A stretch of DNA of 64,000 bases from Candidatus Helarchaeota archaeon (GCA_013375455.1 JABXJT010000023.1:1-64000), one strand, 5' to 3'. Shown: positions 1 through 10,274, counted from the first letter of the stretch. Numbers and translations are program-made. Notes: generated by a model not told the origin, from the letters alone.

Positions 1-963
1 ATGTCGATAATAAAAGTTGAGAATTTAACAAAAGTTTTCAAAAAACATGTTTCTAGCAATTTTATAAAACGATTGCTCTTCCCTAAATATAAAAAATTTA
101 AAGCTGTTGATTCAATTTCATTTGAAATCGAAAAAGGTGAGATATTTGGATTGCTTGGTCCAAACGGCGCAGGAAAAACAACAACAATACTAATGCTTTC
201 TGGATTAGAATATCCAACGGCAGGAATAATACATGTAAATGGGCTAAATATAAAAAATAATTTTAACCAAATTTGTGGAAAATTTAATGTTTTATTTTCA
301 GATAAATTACTCTATAACCGCTTAACTGCTTTTGATAATTTAGTTTTCTATGCGAATTTATACACAGTTGATGATCCAAAAAAAAGAGCAGAGGAACTGC
401 TAAATTTAGTAGATTTAATTCCCTGGAAAGATCAATATGTTGAGAATTTTTCGCTAGGCATGAGAATGAAGTTGGCTCTGGCACGTGCCCTCGTTAATGA
501 TCCTGAAATTTTATATCTCGATGAACCAACATTAGGGTTAGATGTAAAAAATGCTGAATTTGTTCGAAAATTTCTTCAAAAATTAGATTGCACGATTTTA
601 TTAACAACGCATTACTTGAATGAGGCTATAATGTTATGTAATAGGATTGGGGTCCTCCAAAAAGGGAGGTTAGTACATGTAGGAACACCTGAGGATTTGA
701 AGAAAATTCATGAGGGGCAACGATCATTTCTAATAAATACAAACGATAATCAATCTGCGAAAAAAATTTTGGCAGATAATCCGTTGGTAGAAGAAATAAT
801 TGAGAAAAATGAGAATTTAGAGATAAATATAAAACAATGTAATGATTTTTTTGAAATTTTAAATGATCTAAGGGATTATAAATTATATCAATTTCAGGAA
901 TTGAAAACTGGTTTAGAGGGTCTTTTCGAAGATGTTGATGATGAATTAGGAGATAATAATTAA
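1..963 (+). CDS. ABC-2 type transporter, ATP-binding subunit
   Basis: This 320-residue protein is the ATPase of an ABC exporter. The Walker A motif GPNGAGKT is at residues 53-60, the signature is degenerate (SLGMR, 151-155, for LSGGQ), Walker B with catalytic Glu (LYLDEP) is at 171-176, and the switch His is at 204. About 100 residues follow the core, as in exporters of the DrrA/NatA and polysaccharide type. The N-terminal insertion before strand 2 (residues 15-35) is also typical of that branch. The permease is not in the window and probably lies upstream on the same strand. The first base of the window is the A of the ATG, so an earlier start cannot be excluded. The substrate is unknown; the neighbouring glycan genes make a surface polysaccharide or lipid plausible. 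Confidence 0.85.
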   Translation: MSIIKVENLTKVFKKHVSSNFIKRLLFPKYKKFKAVDSISFEIEKGEIFGLLGPNGAGKTTTILMLSGLEYPTAGIIHVNGLNIKNNFNQICGKFNVLFSDKLLYNRLTAFDNLVFYANLYTVDDPKKRAEELLNLVDLIPWKDQYVENFSLGMRMKLALARALVNDPEILYLDEPTLGLDVKNAEFVRKFLQKLDCTILLTTHYLNEAIMLCNRIGVLQKGRLVHVGTPEDLKKIHEGQRSFLINTNDNQSAKKILADNPLVEEIIEKNENLEINIKQCNDFFEILNDLRDYKLYQFQELKTGLEGLFEDVDDELGDNN

Positions 964-982
964 CTTAAAAATCGAAATATAA

Positions 983-2389
983 TTAGAATGATTTAATAAT
1001 ATATTTTATTTTGCTCAAAATATGGCGCCAGTTACGCCAATTTAGATTTCCGCTAAGAATTCCGTAGAGCCCTTGTAAAATCATCCCCTTTCTTCGAATG
1101 CTAAGCATGGTTTTTTCTGATACATTTGGCAGGTTTACGGTTATTTCCCACGGATTTATTTCCTTTAAGTTAGGTTTAAGTATGTTATATTTTTTAGCAA
1201 TTTGATAGAGTTCCGAACCGGGTATTGGGGTGGCATAACCCCATGAAATATTACTAATCATTTTATGTTGAAGGAGATACCTTGCAAACGCAAAGGTGCG
1301 TTCGACTTCTGCCGGAGATTCAAATTGAAGGGTATCGTTTTCCTCCCAAATATTGAACATCATGAAAAACCCGTAAGTCTTGACACCAAATTTTTTTAAT
1401 TTTTGACAAGTATCAATAATAGATTTGATTGATATACGTTTTTTTATACCATCTAGACATCGTTGGTTTCCGCTTTCGATTCCAAGATGAACCATCCAAA
1501 AATTAGTTTCGCTCATCGCTTTTGCTAATTCCTCGGGAAACTTATCTGCTCTCAAGTTACATTGAAAATACATTCCCTTCAGATCTAATTTTTGAATTTC
1601 ATCGCAAACTTCAAGACACCATTTCGTATTAATATTGAATTCATCTGCACGTATGTATATTTCTTGTATCCCACGTTCATAGAGATATTGGACTTCTTCT
1701 GCGATATTCTTAGCGCCTCGAGCTCGAATCCAAGGTTTATTTGCTTTCCACACGGGATTAGAGCAGTACGTGCAATTGAAAGGACACCCACGGCTCGTTA
1801 CGATAGAAGTATCAGGACTTTTTTTCTTGAGCGTTATGCCACTATAATTACGGAAGTTAATTAAATCCCATGCTGGCATTGGGATCGTATCCAAATCATT
1901 TATGAGAGGCCGTGGTGGAGTGCGAATAATTTGGCCGTTTTCTTTAAAGGCAATTCCTGGGATATCGTTTAAATCAGGTTTTCCATCCATAAATGCATTT
2001 ATTAGTTCCTGGCTGGTCACTTCGCCCTCGCCAATTACACATATGTCAGCATCCGAATTAGTTAATATTTCCGCGGGATCTGCAGATGGATGGGCCCCAC
2101 CACAAATAATTGGTAAAGAGGGGAATTTTTTCTTTACTTGATTAATTATTTTAAATGCAGTTTCTTTAAGTGAGGTAGCAAAAGAGATCCCATATAAATC
2201 TGGGGAAATTCGCCTTAATTTTTCAACTTGTTGTCCAAGATTCAAATAAGGTTGAATGTAATACGTCTTTACATCTGGACTCATTTTACGTAGATAGGAG
2301 ATAAGATACAGAATCCCGATATTAGGAGTGGAAACTGCTTGAGTAAATCGCAAGGATTGCATGGGTGGATCGGCAAATGCAACTTTCAA
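983..2389 (-). CDS. Radical SAM protein with B12-binding-like N-terminal domain
   Basis: A 468-residue radical SAM enzyme. Residues 1-150 have the Rossmann-like layout of a cobalamin-binding domain (GISFATS, CGGAHPS, VIGEGE), but I do not see the DxHxxG motif that ligates cobalt, so base-off B12 binding is doubtful. The [4Fe-4S] ligands are the CxxxCxxC at residues 202, 206 and 209 (TSRGCPFNCTYC), followed by the GIESG segment of the SAM barrel near residue 300. This architecture covers methyltransferases and ring-forming enzymes such as HpnJ and BchE; the substrate cannot be read from sequence. It runs opposite to the ABC ATPase and ends 14 bp from the glycosyltransferase upstream of it, so the two are probably one operon in the glycan island. 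Confidence 0.85.
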   Translation of the reverse strand: MKVAFADPPMQSLRFTQAVSTPNIGILYLISYLRKMSPDVKTYYIQPYLNLGQQVEKLRRISPDLYGISFATSLKETAFKIINQVKKKFPSLPIICGGAHPSADPAEILTNSDADICVIGEGEVTSQELINAFMDGKPDLNDIPGIAFKENGQIIRTPPRPLINDLDTIPMPAWDLINFRNYSGITLKKKSPDTSIVTSRGCPFNCTYCSNPVWKANKPWIRARGAKNIAEEVQYLYERGIQEIYIRADEFNINTKWCLEVCDEIQKLDLKGMYFQCNLRADKFPEELAKAMSETNFWMVHLGIESGNQRCLDGIKKRISIKSIIDTCQKLKKFGVKTYGFFMMFNIWEENDTLQFESPAEVERTFAFARYLLQHKMISNISWGYATPIPGSELYQIAKKYNILKPNLKEINPWEITVNLPNVSEKTMLSIRRKGMILQGLYGILSGNLNWRNWRHILSKIKYIIKSF

Positions 2390-2402
2390 TTTTCGACCTT
2401 CT

Positions 2403-3425
2403 TCACATTAATTGCAAATATATTTTTTTAACTTTGTTAGCGACCTTCTTAACATCATGATATCGTGTTACATATTTAAAACCTGCATTTGCAAGACTTT
2501 TTCGCGTCTTAGCATCTGTTAATTTATGTAAGCCTTCAACTATTTCATCCACAGTGCAAGCAGATATATAATCAAATTGAGGATATAATTTTGAGTCGAT
2601 ATAATTAAGAGCTGGTCGTTTTACAGCCCAACTCTCAAGTCCAACGGTGGAAATAATTCCTGATTTAAAGACGCCAATAGTAATATCATGATTTCTATAT
2701 GCATCTACAATTTTTTTATGGGGAATTTTGGGTATAAATTTTACTTTTTTATTTAATGTTCCAGCTTTTTTGCATAATCGCATTGCAAATTTTAAATCTG
2801 CTCCGAATTTAACAGCTTCTAGTAAAACATTTTCATAATCTATTGAAAAAATATTAAATGCTTTGAAAAATGTTAGAGAACCTCGGAGATTTTCCGAAAT
2901 ACTATTTGGATAAAAGAATTTGAGAGTGTCATCATTAGATGAGTAATTTTCCTCCGGAACAAAAACATCTAAATCAATCGGTATTGGAATCCAAATTGCA
3001 GTAGGATTAAGTTCTTTTGCTTTATCCATCGTATCTAAATCTGCCACAAAAATTTGATCTGCATTTTTAACATTAAATTTTACGAGATCTCGATATTGCC
3101 ATTTATTTAAATCAGTTCGTAAATCACTCCCATGACAATGGACAATCACGGGTTTTTTATTAATAAATTTTTTAGTTAATAATGTGATAAATGCATCTTG
3201 AAGCGCAACATTCGCATGAAATAATGTTCCTTTGGCCCGAATTATTTTCAATCCGATATTAAATGTTTTATCCCAGAAATTTCTAGTTCGAGTTAGATGT
3301 ACAATTGGGAAATTCTCCTTTTTCAGTTCCTGTATAATAGTCCTACCATCAAACGCACCGTCATGGACCATTACAACGCATTTCTTTTGAACCATTGATG
3401 TTACTTCCGATGATTCTTCATTCAT
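2403..3425 (-). CDS. Glycosyltransferase, GT-B fold (GT4-like)
   Basis: A 340-residue protein with the GT-B plan. The N-terminal half contains a HCHGSDLRTD segment (about residues 95-105), typical of GT4 acceptor-side loops. The C-terminal half contains GVFKSGIISTVGLESWAVKRPAL, the family's donor-binding helix with its conserved Glu. It probably transfers a nucleotide-activated sugar to a lipid-linked or surface glycan at the inner face of the membrane. The first 10 residues are poor; Met11 (MVQKK) just before the first strand is an equally good start. It is co-directional with and 14 bp from the radical SAM gene. Donor and acceptor are unknown. Confidence 0.75.
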   Translation of the reverse strand: MNEESSEVTSMVQKKCVVMVHDGAFDGRTIIQELKKENFPIVHLTRTRNFWDKTFNIGLKIIRAKGTLFHANVALQDAFITLLTKKFINKKPVIVHCHGSDLRTDLNKWQYRDLVKFNVKNADQIFVADLDTMDKAKELNPTAIWIPIPIDLDVFVPEENYSSNDDTLKFFYPNSISENLRGSLTFFKAFNIFSIDYENVLLEAVKFGADLKFAMRLCKKAGTLNKKVKFIPKIPHKKIVDAYRNHDITIGVFKSGIISTVGLESWAVKRPALNYIDSKLYPQFDYISACTVDEIVEGLHKLTDAKTRKSLANAGFKYVTRYHDVKKVANKVKKIYLQLM

Positions 3426-3522
3426 TCCTAAAGAATTTTTTTGCTCAATTAACTTAATAATTAGCGAATTAAAAAATTAAGTGAATTATTAGTTAATCAA
3501 ATGTATTAGGATTAAAGCAAAG

Positions 3523-4806
3523 ATGCTTGGAATTCTCGGAGCCGGATTGGCAGGTTTAAGTACTGCATATCATTTAAAAAAGAATTATATCCTTTTTGAA
3601 AAGGATCGAGAAGTAGGTGGTCTGTGTAAGAGTTTTACGGAAAATAATTACACTTTTGATTGTGCACCACATATATTTTTCACGAGAGATGAATATATTA
3701 AGTCATTAATAAATAAACTTCTCGGAAAAAATATAGACACCAAAATTAGAAAAGCCTTCATTTACATCTACGGGAAATACGTGGAATATCCTTTTGAGGC
3801 AAATTTAGCGGGGTTACCCGACGAGGTAATTGAAGAATGTATATCAACAGCAATAGAAGCAAAAGAAAATCCAAAGGATTGTCATAGTTTCTATGAATGG
3901 ATTGTTAATGTTTTAGGTAAAGGTGTGGCCAAGCATTATATGGTCCCTTATAATGAAAAAATTTGGAAATATGATTTGAAACAGATGCATTTTTCGTGGA
4001 TTGCAGGGCGTGTTCCCTCACCGAACATAGAAGAGATGAGAAAAGGCGCTTCAGGGACTCAAGATAAAGCGTTTGGACCAAATGCGACCTTTTCATATCC
4101 AATAACAGGGGGTATTGGGGCAATCCCAAATTCATTCGTGCCTTTTATTAAGAATTTGAAATGCAATGCAGAAGTGGTTAACATTAAACCAAGAAAAAAT
4201 GAGATAACGATTACTGTACGTGAAAATGATGAGGAGAAAACGTATAATTTTGATAAAATTTTTTCAAGTAGTCCCTTACCAGAACTCTTCAAAATAGTGG
4301 AGGATGTGCCCGAGGAAATTTTAAAAGTATCATCGAAATTAGTTCATAATTCAATATTATTTGCAGCTGTTGGGGTCGATAGAGCAAATATTTCGGACAA
4401 GCATTGGTTATATTTTCCTGAAAAAGATTATGTCTTCCATCGACTTAGTTTTCCCATGAATCTCTCTGAAAAAACTACACCTGCTAATAAGTCCTCAATC
4501 ATGATTGAAGTTTCTTATCCGATGAATGGAACAATTGATGTGGAAAAAACGAAAGAATTGATTCATTCAGGGTTGATTAAGGCGAATCTAATAAAAGAAA
4601 AAGATATTTTGGAAGTTTTTTATACGGAATTAATAAAATATGCATATGTAATTTATGATTTGAATCACCAAAAAAATGTTTCTAAACTTCATGAATATTT
4701 AGTTGCAAAGAATATAATTCCTGTGGGTAGATTTGCACAATGGGATTATATTAACATGGATAGAACTATTTTAAATGGAAAAATTCAAGTGGAGAAATTT
4801 GGATGA
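3523..4806 (+). CDS. FAD-dependent oxidoreductase, UDP-galactopyranose mutase / amine oxidase-like
   Basis: A 427-residue flavoprotein. The dinucleotide-binding motif GAGLAGLS is at residues 5-12, followed by the Glu that binds the adenine ribose (FEKDREVGGLCKS). Family members in sugar clusters include UDP-galactopyranose mutase and related protoporphyrinogen-oxidase-like proteins. The region around residues 145-185 (HYMVPYNEKIWKYD, GRVPSPNIEEM) resembles the mutase-like group that acts on nucleotide sugars or lipid-linked sugars. The active-site arginines of true UGM are not identifiable by eye, so the reaction remains open. It is divergent from the glycosyltransferase at 3425; the 97-bp gap between them should hold both promoters. 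Confidence 0.75.
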   Translation: MLGILGAGLAGLSTAYHLKKNYILFEKDREVGGLCKSFTENNYTFDCAPHIFFTRDEYIKSLINKLLGKNIDTKIRKAFIYIYGKYVEYPFEANLAGLPDEVIEECISTAIEAKENPKDCHSFYEWIVNVLGKGVAKHYMVPYNEKIWKYDLKQMHFSWIAGRVPSPNIEEMRKGASGTQDKAFGPNATFSYPITGGIGAIPNSFVPFIKNLKCNAEVVNIKPRKNEITITVRENDEEKTYNFDKIFSSSPLPELFKIVEDVPEEILKVSSKLVHNSILFAAVGVDRANISDKHWLYFPEKDYVFHRLSFPMNLSEKTTPANKSSIMIEVSYPMNGTIDVEKTKELIHSGLIKANLIKEKDILEVFYTELIKYAYVIYDLNHQKNVSKLHEYLVAKNIIPVGRFAQWDYINMDRTILNGKIQVEKFG

Positions 4807-4877
4807 GCAATGCACCACAATTATTAAATCTAAATAAAATAAATCTAACCACGTATCTATCATATGAGTAGGATCTC

Positions 4878-5960
4878 ATGCCAAAAATCTGGATCGACAT
4901 AATAACTCCGAAACAAGTACTGTTTTTCAATCGTTTAATCAAAATCCTTCAAGAGAAAAACTATGACGTTTTGGTAACATCTCGCAATTATTATGAATTA
5001 AATCAAATGCTTGATATTTTCCAAATAAAGGGCCGAATTGCGGGGAAGCATGGAGGAAAATCACTGAGAGGGAAATTACAGGCTGGCTTGGATAGGGCAA
5101 TGAAATTACTTGACATTGTTTCTGAAGAACATCCAGATATGCTCGTTTCTTTAACTTCTGATGTTGCGGCTCGGGTTGCATTTGGTTTGAAAATACCTCA
5201 TATTTCAACAAGTGACTCTCCCTTTGCTATTGCAGTCAATAAACTATCTATCCCGTATGTGAATAAACTGCTGGTTCCTAAAGCAATAGAGTTACAAGAT
5301 TGGCTTCGTTTTGGGATTACTGTCGAAAATATTACCAGCTACGATGCCGTGGATGCTGTTGCGTGGATCAAATATTTAGAACCAAATCCCGGCGTATTAG
5401 GTGAACTTGATTTAGAAAAAGACGATTTAATTGTTCTTTTACGTCCAGAAGAAGCTTACGCGGCATATACCTTAGATTGGGAGATAAAGGAGCCAATTAT
5501 ATATCCTACTATTCGAAAAATATTAAAAAATTTCCCAGATGCAAAAATTGTCACATTGCCTCGATATGAAGAACAATTTAAATTGTTAAAACAAGATTAT
5601 GCCGATGAGCTTATCATTCCTGACAAGCCCATTGACGTTCCAAGCCTCTTAACGTTCACAAGCCTCATGACGGGATTTGCTGGTACAATTAATCAAGAGG
5701 CAGCCATTTTAGGAATACCAACTGTTTCGTTTAGACCCGTCCCCTTGTGGTCTGATTACTATTTAGAAGAGAAAGGGCTGCTTTACATTGCAAAATCACC
5801 AGAAGATGCCGCAGATATTTCTCTTAAAATACTAAAAAATAGGGAATCCTATTTAGCAAGTCATAAAGAATTAGCTCAAAAAGCCTTACAAGAAATGGAC
5901 GACCCAATAGAAAAATTAGTAAATATAGTATTTAATTATTTTAAGCAAGATAAAACGTGA
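4878..5960 (+). CDS. DUF354 family protein, GT-B / UDP-GlcNAc 2-epimerase-like fold
   Basis: A 360-residue DUF354 member. It begins MPKIWIDIITPKQVLFF and carries the family's region around residues 90-120 (DMLVSLTSDVAARVAFGL, HISTSDSPFA). The C-terminal half has the sugar-nucleotide-binding layout of GT-B enzymes (LRPEEAY; GFAGTINQEAAILGIPTVSF, about residues 260-280). Such genes sit in archaeal and bacterial polysaccharide clusters, and none has a firm biochemical role that I know of. It follows the FAD enzyme on the same strand by 71 bp and nearly meets the convergent gene at 5963. Function in a nucleotide-sugar or glycosyl-transfer step is inferred from fold and neighbourhood. Confidence 0.75.
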   Translation: MPKIWIDIITPKQVLFFNRLIKILQEKNYDVLVTSRNYYELNQMLDIFQIKGRIAGKHGGKSLRGKLQAGLDRAMKLLDIVSEEHPDMLVSLTSDVAARVAFGLKIPHISTSDSPFAIAVNKLSIPYVNKLLVPKAIELQDWLRFGITVENITSYDAVDAVAWIKYLEPNPGVLGELDLEKDDLIVLLRPEEAYAAYTLDWEIKEPIIYPTIRKILKNFPDAKIVTLPRYEEQFKLLKQDYADELIIPDKPIDVPSLLTFTSLMTGFAGTINQEAAILGIPTVSFRPVPLWSDYYLEEKGLLYIAKSPEDAADISLKILKNRESYLASHKELAQKALQEMDDPIEKLVNIVFNYFKQDKT

Positions 5961-5962
5961 CC

Positions 5963-7855
5963 TTATTTAATGATAGAACTTTCGATTAACTTAGCAATTC
6001 TATATGAGGCTTTCCCATCTATACGGTAAGCATATTCATTAATAAATTTTTTACAGGCCACGGCAAGCTTCATTTGAACTTCTTTGTTAAATAAGGCATC
6101 TTTAATCGCTGATATAAGCCCTTCTTTTTTATAAACTTCAATAACTGCGCCACGTCCTGCATAGGGATTTAGATTTGGGCTCCCATTGGGAATATAAATA
6201 ACAATAGATTTATTAAACAGCATCGCTTCTAAACCCACAGTTGAAGTTTGAGTGATTAGAAGATTACACATTTTGAGTATGTCCCAAAGATGGCGACTTG
6301 TTATTTTAACATTCCTTAGTCGCAATTCTTGTACAAATGTTTTTGTTAATTCCTTATATTCTTCGTAAAAATTTGGATGGAGCTTAACGACGACTTGACA
6401 TTTAGGAAAATCTTTCATAGCCCTTAATGTATCCCGAATAAAGACCACATTTTCATCAGATGAATAGCATGAAGTATCGCTTTTGTAATACTGTGTAGCA
6501 ATGACAATTAATTTTTTTGGGGGTTTAATTCTTAATAAGTGCCATTCTAAATTCTCGAGAAATTCTCGAGAAAAATAATAAATGTCGTAGATTGATAATT
6601 TTCTATTTTTTGATTTATCATTCATAAAAATACTTGAATCCCATTTGGGATTACCTGTTACGATTTGTGTTTCAGGTAATTTACCTCGCTTAATAGCCCA
6701 ATTTTTATGGTAATTACCCCAACAGAAATGCTTATCCGCCTCCTTGGGCATTACATAAAAGCCGCTATAATCGTTAATATATAATCCATGTTGAATAACA
6801 AGCGTGGGAATCCCATTATTCCTACAAATTTTCGTCACTGCTCTCTGGGGACCTGGTACATCGTACATAGTCACCAACATAGAAGGCTTTTCAGTTTGGA
6901 TTAGATTATACATCCCATCAATTAAATTGAGGTAATTTTTTAGATTATAGAAGAATCTTGAAAATTTTTGTGAAAGTAAATTAATTACTGGAATGTTATC
7001 GAAAATTAGATTCTCCATTTTTTGTGAATCTCTTCTAAAATTCTTCCAAACCTCTCTCAATTCTGTAATCTTTTCATCTGAAACTTTACCATATGTACTT
7101 ACAGAATCACTTGTCTCACTGACTGCAATAAATGCTGGATTTTTTTCTAGGGCCTGTTTTATTGATAAATAAATATCTAAAGGAATGTCAAAGAATAAAA
7201 CTTTATATTTATAATCACTTTTTTCTTTTGTTTTTGCTTTTAGTCCTTTAATCCAGCCCAAGGTTTTAAGGATTATGTCTCTTACAATGTATAGAACATT
7301 AGTGCTTCTACTTTTTCTCTCCAGTTTGTTAGACTGATAATATGAAAAATGGATTCCCTTTAATTTTGCTAAATAATTAATCGCCTTAGATAAACACTCA
7401 TAACGAAGGTGATAAGGGCTATAAAGAGGAATTTTTTTAGGTAGCCATATAGCATCTGTTTTCTCAATGTCAAGAATTGAATTTGCTATTTTTATGTTTC
7501 TTAAGGCATCTACGAATATGTGGTAAAAACTATATTCCGCCATTTCTCCTAAAGAGATTCCTATGTAAGTTAATTTTTTATTGATGGTTTTATACCAGTT
7601 ACAGGCTAAATTTAATACCTCAGAATTTATGTTTTCACATTCTTTTTTATCAAAGTATTCCGTGGGTACTTTGTATGGGATATTATGTTTGCGCAATTCA
7701 ATCTGAGATTGAAAATCAATTCCTAATACAACAATAGAACTTCCACTTTTTTCAAACTTCGTTAACATTTTAAGAGAGTTTTTCACATCTTCTCTTGTAT
7801 GAGTTAATAATAGGATTTTCTTTTTATTCTTAGATAATTCATTCATTACTCTCAC
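5963..7855 (-). CDS. Capsule-polysaccharide-type glycosyl/phosphotransferase-like protein
   Basis: A 630-residue protein whose C-terminal 350 residues match the capsule polysaccharide / surface carbohydrate synthesis fold. Visible marks are IQHGLYINDYSG (about residue 360), the conserved TGNPKWD (about 405), and ITQTSTVGLEAMLFNKSIVIY (about 555), the donor-site helix seen in CDP-glycerol glycerophosphotransferase and UDP-GlcNAc epimerase relatives. The N-terminal 220 residues are not recognised and may set acceptor specificity. No signal peptide or membrane span is seen, so it is probably cytoplasmic. It is 37 bp downstream of neuA on the same strand. A role in transferring a nonulosonic acid or polyol phosphate onto the surface glycan is an inference from that pairing. 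Confidence 0.65.
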   Translation of the reverse strand: MRVMNELSKNKKKILLLTHTREDVKNSLKMLTKFEKSGSSIVVLGIDFQSQIELRKHNIPYKVPTEYFDKKECENINSEVLNLACNWYKTINKKLTYIGISLGEMAEYSFYHIFVDALRNIKIANSILDIEKTDAIWLPKKIPLYSPYHLRYECLSKAINYLAKLKGIHFSYYQSNKLERKSRSTNVLYIVRDIILKTLGWIKGLKAKTKEKSDYKYKVLFFDIPLDIYLSIKQALEKNPAFIAVSETSDSVSTYGKVSDEKITELREVWKNFRRDSQKMENLIFDNIPVINLLSQKFSRFFYNLKNYLNLIDGMYNLIQTEKPSMLVTMYDVPGPQRAVTKICRNNGIPTLVIQHGLYINDYSGFYVMPKEADKHFCWGNYHKNWAIKRGKLPETQIVTGNPKWDSSIFMNDKSKNRKLSIYDIYYFSREFLENLEWHLLRIKPPKKLIVIATQYYKSDTSCYSSDENVVFIRDTLRAMKDFPKCQVVVKLHPNFYEEYKELTKTFVQELRLRNVKITSRHLWDILKMCNLLITQTSTVGLEAMLFNKSIVIYIPNGSPNLNPYAGRGAVIEVYKKEGLISAIKDALFNKEVQMKLAVACKKFINEYAYRIDGKASYRIAKLIESSIIK

Positions 7856-7892
7856 ATACTAAAGAATCAATAATTTATGTAAGTTTTCCAAA

Positions 7893-8582
7893 TCATACTT
7901 CCCTATCTTCATTTAAGATGTATTTTCTGAGAAGATTTTCAGCAATTATCCAATCATCCTCTTCATCGATGTCAATAGCAGCGTATTCTGGCATTTCATA
8001 GATTCCTATCTTACCAGACAGTCTATTTTTATAAGTTTTAATATTTTTAATTGTATTTATCCAGAATGCGCCATTTTCGACCAAAATTCCAGCAAAATCC
8101 TGCCTTCTCGGTCTATTTTTGTAATCGTAATTAATAGGCTTACCATCTTCTGTCCAGAAAAATTTTTTTATTCTACTACACGATAAAATAGAGTCAAAAC
8201 CCTCATTATAGTATAATTCTATTGCTTTTTCAAAATCCTCAGGTCGAGTAAAAGGAGTTGTTGCTTGAACTAAAATAAAAAGATCTTCATCATTAAAAGA
8301 GTGTTTATTAATAAATTCTAGCATTACTGATTCGGTAGATGATTCATCTCTAGCATTTTCTTTGTCTCTTTTATAGATCTTAATTTTTGGAAATTGGAAT
8401 TCTACGACAACCCTTCTAATTTCTTCACAATCAGTAGCTACATAGATTTCATTTACATTTTTAGCCTCTTGTAACGATTTTAAATTCCAATAAATAAGAG
8501 GTTTGCCACATATTTTTTTTATATTCTTCAATGGGATTGATTTACTACCACACCGAGCCGGGACGAAACCGATCGTCTTCAT
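7893..8582 (-). CDS. neuA: Acylneuraminate (nonulosonate) cytidylyltransferase
   Basis: A 229-residue NeuA-type enzyme that activates a nonulosonic acid with CTP to the CMP-sugar. The N-terminal nucleotide-binding motif ARCGSKSIPLKN spans residues 9-20. The family segments VQATTPFTRPEDF (residues 105-117), RRQDF (159-163), ENGAFW and the acidic AAIDIDEEDDW (metal/substrate) near the C-terminus are all present, and the length is normal. Wording around the motif is closer to legionaminic/pseudaminic-type (LegF/PtmB) than to mammalian enzymes, so the substrate need not be Neu5Ac. A second diverged copy forms the front half of the fused gene at 15845-17332. The epimerase-like and NeuB genes at 10445 and 11898 complete the pathway. 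Confidence 0.88.
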   Translation of the reverse strand: MKTIGFVPARCGSKSIPLKNIKKICGKPLIYWNLKSLQEAKNVNEIYVATDCEEIRRVVVEFQFPKIKIYKRDKENARDESSTESVMLEFINKHSFNDEDLFILVQATTPFTRPEDFEKAIELYYNEGFDSILSCSRIKKFFWTEDGKPINYDYKNRPRRQDFAGILVENGAFWINTIKNIKTYKNRLSGKIGIYEMPEYAAIDIDEEDDWIIAENLLRKYILNEDREV

Positions 8583-8858
8583 TATTTAATTCTACCTCTG
8601 ATTTTGTTGGGCTACTTAAAAATCATTATCTTACTCTAAATGATGGTTAATATAGTTAAGAAATTATGTTTTTTTATCACAGAATTCTAAACAAAATTTT
8701 AGGGCATTTCATTTGTTATGAATTGATACATTTCTAAGAAAATGGATTTGATTATAAATTCAAATATCAACAACGAATTGAATAACCACGAAAAATTTAT
8801 TAGAATCTATCGATTGAAAAAAATTAAATTTTTGAGCTTGCTCACGGGTTTTTGAAAA

Positions 8859-10274
8859 ATGAGAATTCTGTTAATTAATCCGCCAATTAGGCTTGGACAT
8901 AAACCGTCTTTTTTTCCAATCGGTTTGGGTTATATTGCCCAAGTTTTGTTGAATGTAGGTCATAAGGTGGATGTTCTGGACATTAACGCTGAACGACTTT
9001 CGAATTCAAAAGTACTCGAAAGAATAGATCTGAAAAGTAAATATGATGTGATCGGGACGGGGGGGCTGATTACCACCTATAAATACTTAAAATGGTTAAT
9101 ATTAAATTTGAAGAAATTTAATCCCGATTCAAAAATCGTCGTAGGGGGAACTGTGGTAAGTGAGCGATCAGAACTTCTCCTTGAAAAGACTCTAGCCGAC
9201 ATAACGGTTATTGGAGAGGGCGATATAACAATACAAGAATTATGTTCTGCATTAGAGAAGGAAAAACCTTTAAACTCTGTAAGAGGGATAGTATATAAAG
9301 ATGGAGACCAATTAAAAAAAACTAATCCAAGGCCTCTGATAAAGGATTTAGACACACTTCCGTATCCAGCATACGATTTGTTTCCAATGGAAATTTATTT
9401 ACGCAATATCAGTATATCGGAAATGCTCTATCCTGAATTAGAGATTAACATGATTACGTCGAGGGGATGCCCTTACAACTGCAATTTTTGCTATGATCCG
9501 TTTGGACAGGGTATTCGGTTTAATTCAATTGATTATGTAATAGAGCATTTAAAGATGGTAAATGAGAGGTATAAGGTGGAAATTGTCATTATAGAAGACG
9601 AAGGATTTACATACAATAAAAAAAGAATTTTCGAGTTTTGCAGAAAATTACGAAAGGAAAAATTGGACATTAAATGGTCATGCCTTGCTCGAGCGAATCA
9701 CGTTGATAGAGAAATGCTGAGTGTGATGAAAGCACACGGTTGTTTCTGGATTAGTTATGGAATAGAATCTGGTAGTCAAAAAATATTAGATAATATGAAT
9801 AAAAGAATTACTGTTGCTCAGGGTAAAAAAGCGATTAAATTAACTCAAGATGTAGGATTGACTGTAGTTCCTACTTTTATGTTTGGCTACCCAGGAGAAA
9901 CAACTGAAACCATCACTGAAACTATTCAATTCTGTAAGGAATTTTTGCTTTATCCAAAATTTTTCTTTACGACACCATATCCTGGAACAAAATTATATGA
10001 ACAGGTAAAAGATAGAATACTTCAGAAATATGATACGGAAGATAAATTTTTTGAGGTCTTAGGTGATGCTTGGGACTTTACTATTAATTTGACAGACTTT
10101 TCGGATGAAACTCTCTTAAAATTAAAAAAGGAAACTGAACGACGATTGCGGAGAATCCCAATCCGTAAAGTACCCCAATATTTTCTTATAAGATACAAGA
10201 AATATGGGGTTTTGCTCATCAGGCGAATTATTAAGGATTTTCAAAGATTCTTAAAATTTTTCCTAAAACATTAG
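8859..10274 (+). CDS. Radical SAM protein with B12-binding-like N-terminal domain
   Basis: A 471-residue protein of the same architecture as the one at 983-2389. The N-terminal Rossmann-like domain (INPPIRLGHKPSFFPIGLGYIA; GTGGLITTY at residues 67-74; VVGGTVVSERSE) is followed by radical SAM cysteines 204, 208 and 211 (GCPYNCNFC). GIESGSQKIL and the TPYPGTKLYEQ segment follow; the DxHxxG cobalt-binding motif is again absent. It stands alone on the plus strand behind a 276-bp gap inside the sialic-acid-type cluster, so a modifying role on the surface glycan or its lipid is likely but unproven. A broken copy of its first 75 codons lies at 20274-20519. Confidence 0.85.
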   Translation: MRILLINPPIRLGHKPSFFPIGLGYIAQVLLNVGHKVDVLDINAERLSNSKVLERIDLKSKYDVIGTGGLITTYKYLKWLILNLKKFNPDSKIVVGGTVVSERSELLLEKTLADITVIGEGDITIQELCSALEKEKPLNSVRGIVYKDGDQLKKTNPRPLIKDLDTLPYPAYDLFPMEIYLRNISISEMLYPELEINMITSRGCPYNCNFCYDPFGQGIRFNSIDYVIEHLKMVNERYKVEIVIIEDEGFTYNKKRIFEFCRKLRKEKLDIKWSCLARANHVDREMLSVMKAHGCFWISYGIESGSQKILDNMNKRITVAQGKKAIKLTQDVGLTVVPTFMFGYPGETTETITETIQFCKEFLLYPKFFFTTPYPGTKLYEQVKDRILQKYDTEDKFFEVLGDAWDFTINLTDFSDETLLKLKKETERRLRRIPIRKVPQYFLIRYKKYGVLLIRRIIKDFQRFLKFFLKH